NCBI GenBank assembly: GCA_964421085.1
Contig: CAYQVO010000013.1
Location: forward strand, 1-64,000
Origin: CAYQVO01 sp964421085
GTDB lineage: Bacteria > Bdellovibrionota_C > UBA2361 > CAYQVO01
Reading direction: 5' to 3'
Length of the DNA stretch: 64,000 bases
This document shows, in pieces, positions 34,989-44,014 of this stretch. The position numbers were made by a program, and so were the translations under genes. Within the stretch, counting starts at the first letter, position 1. Every line of letters begins with the position of its first letter. The notes beneath the pieces were generated by a model that was not told the origin of the DNA, searched no databases, and worked only from the letters and a program-made list of their open reading frames with translations.

Positions 34989-37451
34989 ATGGCAGAAGCT
35001 TCAAATCAGGATACTGGCGGCAACGGTAACGGCTCCATCTACGATGCAACACAAATCAAGGTGCTCGAAGGGCTCGAAGCGGTGCGCCTGCGCCCCGCGA
35101 TGTACATCGGCGATACGTTCGACCGTGGTTACCATCATCTTGTTTACGAAGTCATAGACAACTCGGTCGATGAAGCGCTTGCCGGCTACTGCACGGACAT
35201 CAAAATCACGCTTCATATAGACGGATCTGTCTCAATAGAAGACAACGGAAGAGGCATCCCTGCAGAAATCCATCCGACTGAAGGTGTGAGCGGCGTTGAA
35301 GTCGTAATGACGAAACTCCATGCGGGAGGAAAATTCGAAAAAAATGCCTACAAAGTTTCCGGCGGTCTGCACGGTGTAGGTGTTTCGGTTGTTAACGCTC
35401 TTTCCGAATGGCTTAAGGTAGAGGTCCGCCAGAACGGAAAGATTTTCGAAATGGAGTTCAGAAGAGGCGAAGCTGTCGGCCGCCTTGCTGAAACCGGAAC
35501 GGGAGAAGGATCCGGCACAAGGGTCACGTTTTATCCGGATCATTCGATATTTAAAGAGGCTACAGGATTCGATCTCGAGACGCTTACCCACCGGATAAGA
35601 GAACTTGCGTTTCTGAATGCGGGACTGAAGTTCATAGTCAACGATGAGCGGGTCAACAAAACCGCTGAATACTGTTACCAGGGAGGGATCAAGAGTTTTG
35701 TAGGTTACGTAAACCGGAACAAGAACCCTCTTTTCCCGGAGCCGATTTATATCGCGGCCGCGCGCGATCAAATTCAGGTTGAAATAGCGCTTCAGTACAA
35801 CAAAGAGTACCAGGAAAACCTTTTCACCTATGCCAATAATATCAACACATCCGAAGGCGGAACACACCTTATAGGCTTCAAAGCCGCTCTCACCCGGGGT
35901 CTCAACAATTACGCCGACAAGAATAATCTCCTTAAAAACGAAAAGGAGGGGATTCAGGGCGACGATACGCGCGAGGGGCTGACGGCGGTTGTCAGCGTGA
36001 AGATTCCCGATCCGCAGTTCGAAGGTCAGACAAAAACAAAGCTCGGGAACAGCGAAGTCAAGGGTCTTGTCGAGCAGATTACGGGCGACAAGCTTTCAGA
36101 GTATCTCGAAGAAAACCCCGCAATCGCGAGACTTATCGTGGGAAAATGCCTTGAAGCAGCCCGCGCGCGCGCGGCAGCCAGAAAGGCCCGGGAGCTTGTG
36201 CGGAGGAAAGGCGCTCTGGACGGCGCCTCGCTTCCTGGAAAACTCGCTGACTGCCAGGTGGAGAATCCTGAAGAATGCGAACTCTTCCTTGTAGAGGGAG
36301 AATCCGCCGGAGGCTCCGCAAAGCAGGGCCGGGACCGCAAATTCCAGGCGATATTGCCTCTGAGGGGAAAAATTCTGAACGTCGAAAAAGCAAGATTCGA
36401 CAAAATGATCGCATACGAAGAAATCCGCACGATGATCACGGCGCTCGGGACGAACATCGGAAGCGAAGATTTCGACGTAAGCAAGCTCCGGTACCACAAG
36501 ATCATAATAATGACCGATGCGGACGTTGATGGAAGCCATATCCGAACGCTGCTCCTGACATTCTTTTACCGTCAGATGACCGAGCTTGTTAAACGAGGCC
36601 ACCTTTATATCGCACAGCCTCCGCTTTACAGACTTCGCCGGGGCAAGAAGGATTCATATGTCCGGAGCGAAGACGCCATGATCGATATAATCATAAGCGG
36701 AGGCTCTTCCGACCTGGAGCTTATTTCGAGCGACGGGAAGAAATCGGACGCAGACGGGATAAAGAGGCACGTTTTGAGTCTCAGGCACGTTGAAGGGCTG
36801 CTCGAAAGATTCAAGGAAGAACGGGTCGACCCGCGGATTATCTACGCGTTTGCAGGAACGTCTATCAGTTCTTCCGAGCAGTTCAGGTCGGAAGAAGAGA
36901 TGGAAAAAACTGCGGCAGAGCTGCGCGCCATTCTCGAAAAAAAGATTTCCGGCGACAAGGAAGCGAAAGTTGTGCGAATTCCTGCAGGCAACGGGGAGGA
37001 ACGCTTCGCGATAGCAGTACGAACGCTTCTTAACGGACTCCGGAAAGAGACCCTGCTTGGAAAGGAAGTCTGGGCAAGAGGGGAATTCCGGAAGCTCAAG
37101 AATATCATTATTGAAGCCGGACAGCTTGGACGCGGCCCGTTCAAGCTTCTTGCGACTGAAACCGGGAAAGAAGTCGCGCAGTGCGGGGATTTTCAGGATC
37201 TGGTCCGCATCATCGACGAGCGCGGAAGGAAGGGGCTTACGTTGACGCGCTATAAAGGTCTTGGTGAAATGAATCCCGAGCAGCTGTGGGAGACCACCAT
37301 GGATCCCGGCATCCGTACGCTGCTGCAGGTGCAGATAGAAGATGCAATCGAGGCGGACAGTATCTTTACAGTTCTCATGGGAGACGAGGTTGAACCGAGA
37401 AGGCGCTTTATCGAGGAGAATGCGCTGAAGGTTAAGAACCTGGATATTTGA
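34989..37451 (+). CDS. gyrB: DNA gyrase subunit B
   Basis: An 820-residue GyrB, the ATPase subunit of gyrase. The ATPase domain begins with LEGLEAVRLRPAMYIGDT and includes VDEALAGYCTDI and GGLHGVGVSVVNALSEWL. The TOPRIM domain has ELFLVEGESAGGSAKQGRDR and the metal-binding DADVDGSHIRTLLLTFFYR. The C-terminus LTRYKGLGEMNPEQLWETTM is canonical. A ~165-residue insert between TOPRIM and tail is the one found in proteobacterial-type GyrB. The start at 34989 is favoured by homology; an in-frame ATG 34 codons upstream would add residues with no family character. gyrA is not in the window. Confidence 0.97.
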   Translation: MAEASNQDTGGNGNGSIYDATQIKVLEGLEAVRLRPAMYIGDTFDRGYHHLVYEVIDNSVDEALAGYCTDIKITLHIDGSVSIEDNGRGIPAEIHPTEGVSGVEVVMTKLHAGGKFEKNAYKVSGGLHGVGVSVVNALSEWLKVEVRQNGKIFEMEFRRGEAVGRLAETGTGEGSGTRVTFYPDHSIFKEATGFDLETLTHRIRELAFLNAGLKFIVNDERVNKTAEYCYQGGIKSFVGYVNRNKNPLFPEPIYIAAARDQIQVEIALQYNKEYQENLFTYANNINTSEGGTHLIGFKAALTRGLNNYADKNNLLKNEKEGIQGDDTREGLTAVVSVKIPDPQFEGQTKTKLGNSEVKGLVEQITGDKLSEYLEENPAIARLIVGKCLEAARARAAARKARELVRRKGALDGASLPGKLADCQVENPEECELFLVEGESAGGSAKQGRDRKFQAILPLRGKILNVEKARFDKMIAYEEIRTMITALGTNIGSEDFDVSKLRYHKIIIMTDADVDGSHIRTLLLTFFYRQMTELVKRGHLYIAQPPLYRLRRGKKDSYVRSEDAMIDIIISGGSSDLELISSDGKKSDADGIKRHVLSLRHVEGLLERFKEERVDPRIIYAFAGTSISSSEQFRSEEEMEKTAAELRAILEKKISGDKEAKVVRIPAGNGEERFAIAVRTLLNGLRKETLLGKEVWARGEFRKLKNIIIEAGQLGRGPFKLLATETGKEVAQCGDFQDLVRIIDERGRKGLTLTRYKGLGEMNPEQLWETTMDPGIRTLLQVQIEDAIEADSIFTVLMGDEVEPRRRFIEENALKVKNLDI

Positions 37452-37467
37452 TCATAGGAGAAGAGAA

Positions 37468-37626
37468 ATGACATCCATATCAGTACAGAAGAAAAGAATC
37501 CGCGGACGTCGCGATGAAAAGATTGCGAAGAAGAGATCTGCAACGGCGAGGCGGCTGGAGAAAAAGTCCGAAAGCACGAAACTCATCCGGGCCCTGACAA
37601 AAGCGACGGGGGCGAAGAAGAAATAG
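37468..37626 (+). CDS. 52-residue Lys/Arg-rich protein
   Basis: A short open frame 16 bases after gyrB with an excellent ribosome site (GGAGAAGAGAA) and ATG at 37468. It encodes 52 residues, nearly half Lys or Arg: MTSISVQKKRIRGRRDEKIA, then two basic helices ending GAKKK. The composition suggests binding to RNA or DNA, such as a small ribosome-associated or nucleoid protein. It is not bL34 and matches no family I know. The strong translation signal and gyrB-linked position argue that it is real. Confidence 0.6.
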   Translation: MTSISVQKKRIRGRRDEKIAKKRSATARRLEKKSESTKLIRALTKATGAKKK

Positions 37627-37678
37627 TGCCGCGCGTGCATAGCACGACACGTGACAAGGCAGAGAACCTGTCTTCGCT

Positions 37679-38512
37679 TTAGACCAGCTTCCGTGTCGCC
37701 AGAATTTTTTCTTTTTCTCTGGATAGAGTCACGACTCTGGCATTAAGTTCGGAAACATGCAGGACCAGATCTTTCATCGCTTTCAGCGCAAGTTCCGGCA
37801 TGTTTTTGAAAAGGTCGACAAAATCATCCCGCGAAACGACCACTCCGAGAGATGGGCATGCGGCTTCAACGGATGCTGTTCTTACCCCGTCTGTAAGAGC
37901 GGCGAACATGCCGAAGAGCTGATTTTCACCAATTTCGGCAACTTTAACCCCATCAACCAGCACATTGGCGCACCCGCCGTCAAGAAGAGTATAGACATCG
38001 GTGGTATTCGTGCCCTGCTCGATGATCTTTTCACCAGCGCTGTATGACACGACCCGGGGTGTGAACGTGTTTGCCCCTTCCATGATGAGAAAGGCAAGCC
38101 AGGTCATCGCCGTATACTGGGAACTCAGAAACTCCTGCCACATCCTGTGAAAGGTGCGGTTCATGGAAATTTTACCGAGAAACTCTCCGGCATCATATTC
38201 CAGAACTGTCACCGGAGCATCGCAGCGGATTCTGCCGATTCGGAGTCCAAAGTTTTCCGGCACACCGATCATATCGCCAGGTTCGAGGACAAAAAGATCG
38301 CGCTCCTCCTGCGTCCAGATCGCATTTCCGCTCTGAATGTAATACAGTTTTTTCCACCGTGCGTCTTCAGCATACAGATCTTCGGTGCGGGGGAGCAGCA
38401 CGGTTTCTTTTTGTTCCTTCATGCCGCGGATTATTCCGGAAAGGGAATTCCGCGCATTATGAAGCAGTTCAGTGACTTCAGGAGGTTCGTTTGCTATCGC
38501 GCGCATTTGCAC
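37679..38512 (-). CDS. Protein with two cyclic-nucleotide-binding-like domains
   Basis: A 277-residue protein. The C-terminal half (about 150-250) is a clear cNMP-binding beta barrel: YSAGEKIIEQGTNTTDVYTL, then a Gly-rich turn, VKVAEIGENQLFGMFAALTD and RTASVEAACPSLGVVVSRDDF. The N-terminal half (about 40-140) looks like a degenerate copy (LFVLEPGDMIGVPENFGLR). There is no DNA-binding helix-turn-helix; the protein ends in a short coiled coil (SELNARVVTLSREKEKI). It probably senses a small ligand, or acts as a structural cNMP-like module in signalling. It converges on the 52-residue gene and starts at 38512 or 38506. Confidence 0.78.
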   Translation of the reverse strand: MQMRAIANEPPEVTELLHNARNSLSGIIRGMKEQKETVLLPRTEDLYAEDARWKKLYYIQSGNAIWTQEERDLFVLEPGDMIGVPENFGLRIGRIRCDAPVTVLEYDAGEFLGKISMNRTFHRMWQEFLSSQYTAMTWLAFLIMEGANTFTPRVVSYSAGEKIIEQGTNTTDVYTLLDGGCANVLVDGVKVAEIGENQLFGMFAALTDGVRTASVEAACPSLGVVVSRDDFVDLFKNMPELALKAMKDLVLHVSELNARVVTLSREKEKILATRKLV

Positions 38513-38746
38513 CAGTCCTTTATCGGCATGAGCAGCAGAGAATAGGATGAGAAGGAAGAGGCGCGCGGTTCATCGTAAATTCGGAACCGTAAACACCAGA
38601 TATTCCCGCCGATTACTGTCACCGGAGTCTGTTCGTACAAAGACGTAAATGAACCCTCATTCCACGTTATTCCAGGGAAACACCCGAGTCCTTTCGGAGT
38701 CCTATTAGACAGATACCCATGCTTGTCTCTCAGGAGGTATCCGGGA

Positions 38747-40129
38747 ATGGAAGCTCTTTCAACATCGGTGTCGCAGTCCCATGACCCTGAGGCCGGCCTT
38801 GAGTCCTCGTTAATTACCCCCGAAGTTTCACAAACCGCACATGCTCCTGCCGTATCCGTCCTGAGTTCCGGGCGTTCACCGATGCTCATACTCGTCGGAC
38901 GAAGCGAGGAGCTTCTCGAATTGCAGGCGAAGCACACACACGGCCGTTCCCATCGCTACACAAGAGGTCAACTGCGCGAGGTCTCGAGACAGGCTGTTCA
39001 GTGTCTGAGCTCGGATGATGTCTTTCTATGTGCCGGCGAATGCTCCCGGCAGCCTGAAACCAGGATGAGAATTCACACAGCACGTCACAGGTATTATCAA
39101 CTCGGGGCCCGCGCGGGGCAGATACTGCTGAAACCGGCAAATGGGGAGAACACCCCCGCGTTCAAGGGAGTGCTCGAGGAGCTTCGAACTTCGGAGTCTA
39201 ATCCGGAAACAGCGAATCTCCGTTACGCTGTGAAATTGACAGAGCTTCGTCTGGGAAAATACGCCCGTCACACAAATCCAACGCGCTATCGGAACTACCG
39301 CAGAGCGGTGTGCAGGAGGCTTGAAGCAGAAGGCCCCGAAGGCCTGGAGCGAGTCCTCGACCGTGTGCAGGAAAGAATAGAGACCGACCCTGAAACGGCA
39401 ATTGCGATGGCAAAGCGCGCGCTGCGCTCGAGGGTGATTTCGAAAGAAGATAAAGAACTGCTGAAGAACATCACAAGGGAAGCAGAGCTGATAGATAACA
39501 AGGCTCGCGGCTATGTTGTCCAACGGGCGACTGCAAAGCTGGAACGTAAACTGGTTCGGCAGGCGGAGATTGAACAACGTAAAACCGAAGCGAAGGCCCG
39601 GGAAAAGAGAGACGCCGCAAAGGGAAAATGGTCAGCGGAATACGGACTTTTTCCGGCGGCATCGCCTTCATTGACCGACAGGCACAAAGATGAAGCTGCA
39701 CACAATTCGGCACAGCCTCTCTGCACTGTAACTTTCAATCTGCCGGACGCCGTCACGGGCGAAATGGCCGTCGTTCAGCTTGGCCGCATCCTCACCGAGC
39801 TTGGAAGCGCCGCGTCTGAAAAGAAGGAAGAGAAAAAGAGGGAGGAAGAGCAGAGGGAACATCGAAGGGAAATGTTCCAGGTGGCGCGAGACATGGTGCT
39901 GAGACTGGTCGGCCCGGCGAGGAATGGGAAGGAAGCGGCAATCATGAACTCTCAGACGCAGATTCACTTCCGAAATGATCTTTTTGTCGACGAGGGCGAG
40001 CCTTTGAGAGTCGTTGACGAAATTCTCCGGGCGAGACGACGTGACGCGGCGGCATTTACGTCACCAGCTTCCCGTTCTCTGCGCGTTTCCCCGGAACATG
40101 GGCCAGGGCGCGGAATAGGGAGGAAATGA
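38747..40129 (+). CDS. Charged helical hypothetical protein
   Basis: A 460-residue protein not recognised. The start at 38747 follows AGGAGG by eight bases. The first ~60 residues are Ser/Pro-rich. The middle (about 60-300) is helical and basic, with QLGARAGQILLKPANGENTP and several Arg/Glu-rich helices, then a long Lys/Glu coiled coil (about 265-305) and a second charged segment KKEEKKREEEQREHRREM. No signal peptide or membrane segment is present. The last 69 bases overlap, tail to tail, the end of the minus-strand FG-GAP gene. Like the large proteins at both ends of the window, it looks lineage-specific. Confidence 0.7.
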   Translation: MEALSTSVSQSHDPEAGLESSLITPEVSQTAHAPAVSVLSSGRSPMLILVGRSEELLELQAKHTHGRSHRYTRGQLREVSRQAVQCLSSDDVFLCAGECSRQPETRMRIHTARHRYYQLGARAGQILLKPANGENTPAFKGVLEELRTSESNPETANLRYAVKLTELRLGKYARHTNPTRYRNYRRAVCRRLEAEGPEGLERVLDRVQERIETDPETAIAMAKRALRSRVISKEDKELLKNITREAELIDNKARGYVVQRATAKLERKLVRQAEIEQRKTEAKAREKRDAAKGKWSAEYGLFPAASPSLTDRHKDEAAHNSAQPLCTVTFNLPDAVTGEMAVVQLGRILTELGSAASEKKEEKKREEEQREHRREMFQVARDMVLRLVGPARNGKEAAIMNSQTQIHFRNDLFVDEGEPLRVVDEILRARRRDAAAFTSPASRSLRVSPEHGPGRGIGRK

Positions 40130-41704
40130 ACCGGCAGGGCTTCGGAGAATTCCCGCAAAGCCTGTCCATGCAAAACCAACAGCGCCTGAAATCCCCTGAT
40201 GCGCAGAACCTGCTACCAGATCGAGAATTCCATCGTTGTTAAGATCTCCAATTGCAGGAGTGCTGCTTACCTCCGCGAAGGTATAAAGAAGAACGGAACC
40301 GGCGCAGCCGGTTTCCTGACAGGTAAGAGGAGTTCCATCGCGTCCGTTTACTACGGCGATGCCGTTGTTCGTGGCGACCGCGACTTCAAGTGAACCGTTT
40401 CCGTCGAGGTCTGCTATTACAGGCGCCATGAATGTTCCAAGAAGAGGATCGTTTCTTCCGGCGACTCTGGGAACCATCGACCAGATCGGCGTTGGATTAT
40501 CAGCCTTCCACGCATTCAAAGTGCCGCGGCCGGAGCCCCCGACATTTTTTGCGCCGTTTACCGTCGCAACGATCTCGAGCCGCCCGTCTTCGTCAATATC
40601 GGCGACGGCAACCGGAGAGCTGAAGCATGTGGAGGCATTCAAGGTCTGGAGCACCCTGCCCGTGCGGGCGCTCAGAACTTTGACCCAACGCCCGTTTTTA
40701 TTGCTTGATCGTGCGGGGAAGGTGCAGCCTGACCCGACTATGACTTCACGTCCTGGATTAGAGGGAAGAACATCCGCGACGACAGGAGAGGACTGCATCA
40801 CCTGATCGAAAGTTGTCTGCCAGAGATAGGCGCTCTTGTCACGGAAGAAAATCCGTTTCTTTTTCCTGGCCTTTGTTTTGAATGCGTAAACATAACCGCC
40901 GTTCGGAGCAGGGGGGGCGAAGCCTTTTGTTCTGTGTAATGGCGGTTCCAATAATAAGTTCCAGATCCGGATCTTCGTCGACGTTCGCAAAGGCTGCTGA
41001 AGAGTAAACGGAATCGGCCGCGTTGTAATACCATCGAAGCTTTCCGTTCGCATTTAGAAGGAAAATGTTTCGCTCAAGGGAACCAAAAGCTATTTCGAGC
41101 TGTCCGTCATGATTGACGTCAGCAAGCGCGGGAGTCGATGTCACTGCGAAGCTGACAGCCCGGATCGGGTGGCGCCGGTTGAACTTTTTCACGCTGAACT
41201 TCCACGCGATTTTTCCATCGCGGCCCCTCAAGGCAATGACTCCGCCGTCGCATTTACCCGGAATTCCGCCATATCCTGCGACAACATACGGCACTCCGTC
41301 ACCAAAGAGATTTCCGACTGCAGGCGATGAGCGTGTTGAACGGCGGCTGGCGCAGGCAGGATCCGGAATCCTGTACCGCCATAATTCTTTGCCGCCGGAG
41401 CTTACTGCATGAATCAGATAATCACCGCCGATAAACACTGCTTCTTTGCCATTGCCGGGATTTCCGTCGATATCGGCGAGGACAGGAGAGCTGTACTTTA
41501 TGCGGCCTCCCCCAAGCACTGTTCCGTGCTGTCCGGGAGTGTCGGGATTAACGGCGGGAAAGTGCTGCCAGCCGGAAACGGGGGGAGGGGAGATAAACCC
41601 TGATGGTGTCGCCGCGTGGAGTCCCTTTGGAAAAAAAAGCTGAGGGAGGAAGAACAGCGCGGCAANNNNNNNNNNNNNNNNNCAGAAATTATGAGCGTTT
41701 TCAT
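40061..41704 (-). pseudogene. Secreted FG-GAP/VCBS propeller protein with frameshift and gap
   Basis: The start is the ATG at 41704 (MKTLIIS), followed by 17 Ns inside the signal peptide; after the gap the frame AALFFLPQLFFPKGLHAA continues it. Seven FG-GAP-like calcium-binding repeats follow, for example SSPVLADIDGNPGNGKEAVF, ALADVNHDGQLEIAFGS, VADIDEDGRLEIVATVNG and IGDLNNDGILDLVAGSA, ending in WPMFRGNAQRTG. This predicts a beta propeller at the cell surface. The frame is lost between the third and fourth repeats at a run of seven G at 40912-40918; deleting one G restores a continuous ~545-residue protein. The run may be a sequencing error, a slipped-strand switch or a true null mutation. 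Confidence 0.75.
41666..41682. other. Assembly gap, 17 Ns
   Basis: Seventeen unknown bases fall within the signal-peptide codons of the FG-GAP gene. The flanking frames agree on one signal peptide, so the gap is probably close to its true size, allowing for a frame adjustment. Confidence 0.95.
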
Positions 41705-41841
41705 GGAAGGTGCTCCGGGTATGTGAGGTAATTATCTCATGTCCTGAACCATTCAGGAACGCCAGGTTTCTCCTCCTTAAGCGGGCCCTTCAGATCCCCC
41801 CTGGCACAAGGCTTCAGAGACAGTGGCGCGCCTTTGCGGCA
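41705..41841. other. Intergenic region between glmU and the FG-GAP gene
   Basis: A 137-base stretch holding the ribosome site of the FG-GAP gene (GGAG, minus strand) and the glmU 3' end. No gene or clear terminator is seen. Confidence 0.4.
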
Positions 41842-43254
41842 CTACTCCGTCATCTTCCGCTTTATCACAGCCCATCCTTCCTTGATGACCATCGGAGGCC
41901 TTGTGAGCGCAAGGGAGTCCTTCGGCACCTCCTTTGTGATGACTGACGCAGCGCCGACATATGCTCCTTCTTTCACTGTCACAGGAGCGACAAGAACGGT
42001 GTCACTGCCGATAAAGGTGTTTTTCTCGATTGTGGTCCTGTGCTTCTTTTGCCCATCGTAGTTGCAGGTGATAGTGCCGGCCCCGATGTTCGAATTCTGC
42101 CCGACGAAGGCGTCGCCGATATAGCTGAGGTGGCACACGTTCACCTTCGACTCGATTGTCGATTTTTTGATCTCCACAAAATTACCGATTTTCGCCTCTT
42201 CCCCGATTACCGACTCGGGCCTGAGCTGGGAGAAAGGCCCGACTGACGCGTTTCTGCCGACAGTTGATCCTTCAATCCGGACGCCGAGCTTGATCCGCAC
42301 ACCCTCTTCGATGGTGGAGTCGGCGATATAAGATGTCCCTTCAATGACCACTCCGCCTTTTACGACGCTTTTCCCGCGAATCTGGACATTTGGCCCTATC
42401 GTGGCGCCCGGCTCAATGACGACTTCCGGATCGACAAAGAACGAAGGCGGGTCCAGAAGGAACACGCCTGAAGTGATCAGCCGCTCCCGTCTTCTTTTCA
42501 TTATCGTCGCGTTTATCAGTGATATCTCGAGAAGGTTGTTTACACCCTGAAGCTCTTCCGTCTCATAAAGCGTAAGAGAGGCTACGGAGAAGCCGTGCTG
42601 TACCGCGAATTCTACAATGTCGGTGAGATAGTATTCCTGCTGCGAATTGTTGCTGTTGAGTGATTCGAGAGCGAGAGGGAGGAGGGTGGAATGAACGGCG
42701 TAGATCCCCGAGTTGACTTCACGAATGAGAAGCTCCTCGGCATTGCAGTCCCTGGCTTCGGTTACGCGGAGGATTTTACGGGTATCTTTGTCCCTTATGA
42801 CCCGCCCATAGGCGCGCTGTTCGTCCGATATCGCCGCCATAAGCGTGAGCGAAGCTTTCTCTTTCTGATGTTTGATCAGAAGGGAAACGAGAGTCTCGGG
42901 ACGAAGCAGGGGAACGTCACCGTATAGAATCACGACAGTGCCGGTGAAGCCGTCGAGCTGCGGAATGGCGTACTTTACAGCATCTCCGGTGCCGAGCTGC
43001 GTTTTCTGCCAGGCAAAGTATACAGGTGTATTTCCAAATGCGCCCGAATCCCGCGCGGCAGTCACCTGGGCCTCGACTTTTTCGCGTTCAAACCCTGTCA
43101 CGACGACAATTCGTTCCGGATTAAGCGAAGAAGCGTTTTCGAGAACGTGTTCAATCAGTGTTTTCTCAACGGTCTTGTGGAGAACTTTCGGGATGTTTGA
43201 TCCCATTCTCTTTCCGAGACCTGCGGCAAGAACGATTACAGCAAGGGAATCCAT
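41842..43254 (-). CDS. glmU: Bifunctional GlmU (GlcN-1-P acetyltransferase / GlcNAc-1-P uridylyltransferase)
   Basis: A 470-residue GlmU making UDP-GlcNAc for peptidoglycan and lipid A. The N-terminal uridylyltransferase (about 1-235) opens with VIVLAAGLGKRMGSNIPKVL and has QLGTGDAVKYA and ILYGDVPLLRPETL. The C-terminal left-handed beta helix (about 255-450) contains GAGTITCNYDGQKKHRTTI with the catalytic and metal-site residues of the acetyltransferase. It ends with a short basic tail. It is the only gene on its transcript here, facing away from the MXAN_5187-like gene. Confidence 0.96.
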   Translation of the reverse strand: MDSLAVIVLAAGLGKRMGSNIPKVLHKTVEKTLIEHVLENASSLNPERIVVVTGFEREKVEAQVTAARDSGAFGNTPVYFAWQKTQLGTGDAVKYAIPQLDGFTGTVVILYGDVPLLRPETLVSLLIKHQKEKASLTLMAAISDEQRAYGRVIRDKDTRKILRVTEARDCNAEELLIREVNSGIYAVHSTLLPLALESLNSNNSQQEYYLTDIVEFAVQHGFSVASLTLYETEELQGVNNLLEISLINATIMKRRRERLITSGVFLLDPPSFFVDPEVVIEPGATIGPNVQIRGKSVVKGGVVIEGTSYIADSTIEEGVRIKLGVRIEGSTVGRNASVGPFSQLRPESVIGEEAKIGNFVEIKKSTIESKVNVCHLSYIGDAFVGQNSNIGAGTITCNYDGQKKHRTTIEKNTFIGSDTVLVAPVTVKEGAYVGAASVITKEVPKDSLALTRPPMVIKEGWAVIKRKMTE

Positions 43255-43257
43255 ATG

Positions 43258-43332
43258 CAGCGCCCGTTTAAATATTCCATCACGAATTCTAGGAGAATTG
43301 CCGATAGGAATCCATAGCGGTAAAGGGCGCTG
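43258..43332. promoter_or_regulatory. Nested inverted repeats upstream of glmU
   Basis: In the 121 bases between the divergent glmU and the next plus-strand gene, CAGCGCCC at 43258-43265 is complementary to 43325-43332. Inside this lies a perfect palindrome, AATTCT-AGG-AGAATT, at 43285-43299. The outer pair could fold the glmU leader; the inner palindrome has the form of an operator. No regulator is known from the sequence. Confidence 0.35.
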
Positions 43333-43375
43333 TTAAAGCCGTTTTTAACGATCAACGGGGAGTTTGTACCTTCTA

Positions 43376-43987
43376 ATGGCGGCGGGGTCTTCTAATCCAT
43401 CAGGAAAGCCCACTCTAATCGAGAGAGCTTTTGAGCGGCACGACCTTCGTGCCGAACTGGATCAATTCGAACAGGCGCTGCAGAGTCTTAAAATCATATA
43501 CGAGCAGTATTTTTCCGGGGTCATCACGATGGCGCCTGAAAAGCAGCATCAGGAGGTAACGATGCTGATACGGAAGCTGAAGAAAGCGCCGTTCAAGAGT
43601 TCAGCGATGAACTACCGCCTGCGGGCTCTCGAGCAGAGATACCAGACGTACAACAGCTACTGGCAGCGCGTTTTGAGAGAGCGGGAAGAGGGCACTTACG
43701 CAAAAGACGTTTACAAAGCCAACCTCCGGGGCGCGCTGGCTGAAGAAGAGGCCCGGGCTGCAACCCGCCAGGGCAAGGCAGAAAAACAGATGCGGGATCT
43801 GTTCGCAGCGTACAAGGATGCCATCGAAAAGCAGACCGGGAAGCCGCAGACCCTTGATTTCAAAAAGTTCCATCAGCACCTCGTGCAGTCGGCGAAAGAA
43901 CTCAAAAAGAAAACTGGAAACAAAAAAGTTTCTTTCTCTGTCGTTATTCAGGACGGTAAGGTGAAATTAAAGGCGAAATGCTCGTGA
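43376..43987 (+). CDS. MXAN_5187 C-terminal-domain family protein
   Basis: A 203-residue cytoplasmic protein. The pattern LRAELDQFEQALQSLKIIYE with QYFSGVITMAPEKQHQEVTM, the RLRALEQRYQTYNSYWQRVL helix and the C-terminal strand pair KVSFSVVIQDGKVKLKAK match the MXAN_5187 C-terminal family known from myxobacteria and relatives, whose function is unknown. The centre is a long charged helix. The ATG at 43376 is preferred to the TTG at 43364, whose ribosome site would be too close. Its presence is a weak phylogenetic clue. Confidence 0.75.
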   Translation: MAAGSSNPSGKPTLIERAFERHDLRAELDQFEQALQSLKIIYEQYFSGVITMAPEKQHQEVTMLIRKLKKAPFKSSAMNYRLRALEQRYQTYNSYWQRVLREREEGTYAKDVYKANLRGALAEEEARAATRQGKAEKQMRDLFAAYKDAIEKQTGKPQTLDFKKFHQHLVQSAKELKKKTGNKKVSFSVVIQDGKVKLKAKCS

Positions 43988-44014
43988 TCAAAAAAGGGCG
44001 CAGAGGGAAAGTTC

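Noticed and set aside
38494..38937. A 147-codon minus-strand frame upstream of the cNMP-domain gene
   Set aside because: It overlaps the well-supported start of the gene at 38747 and has no coding character.
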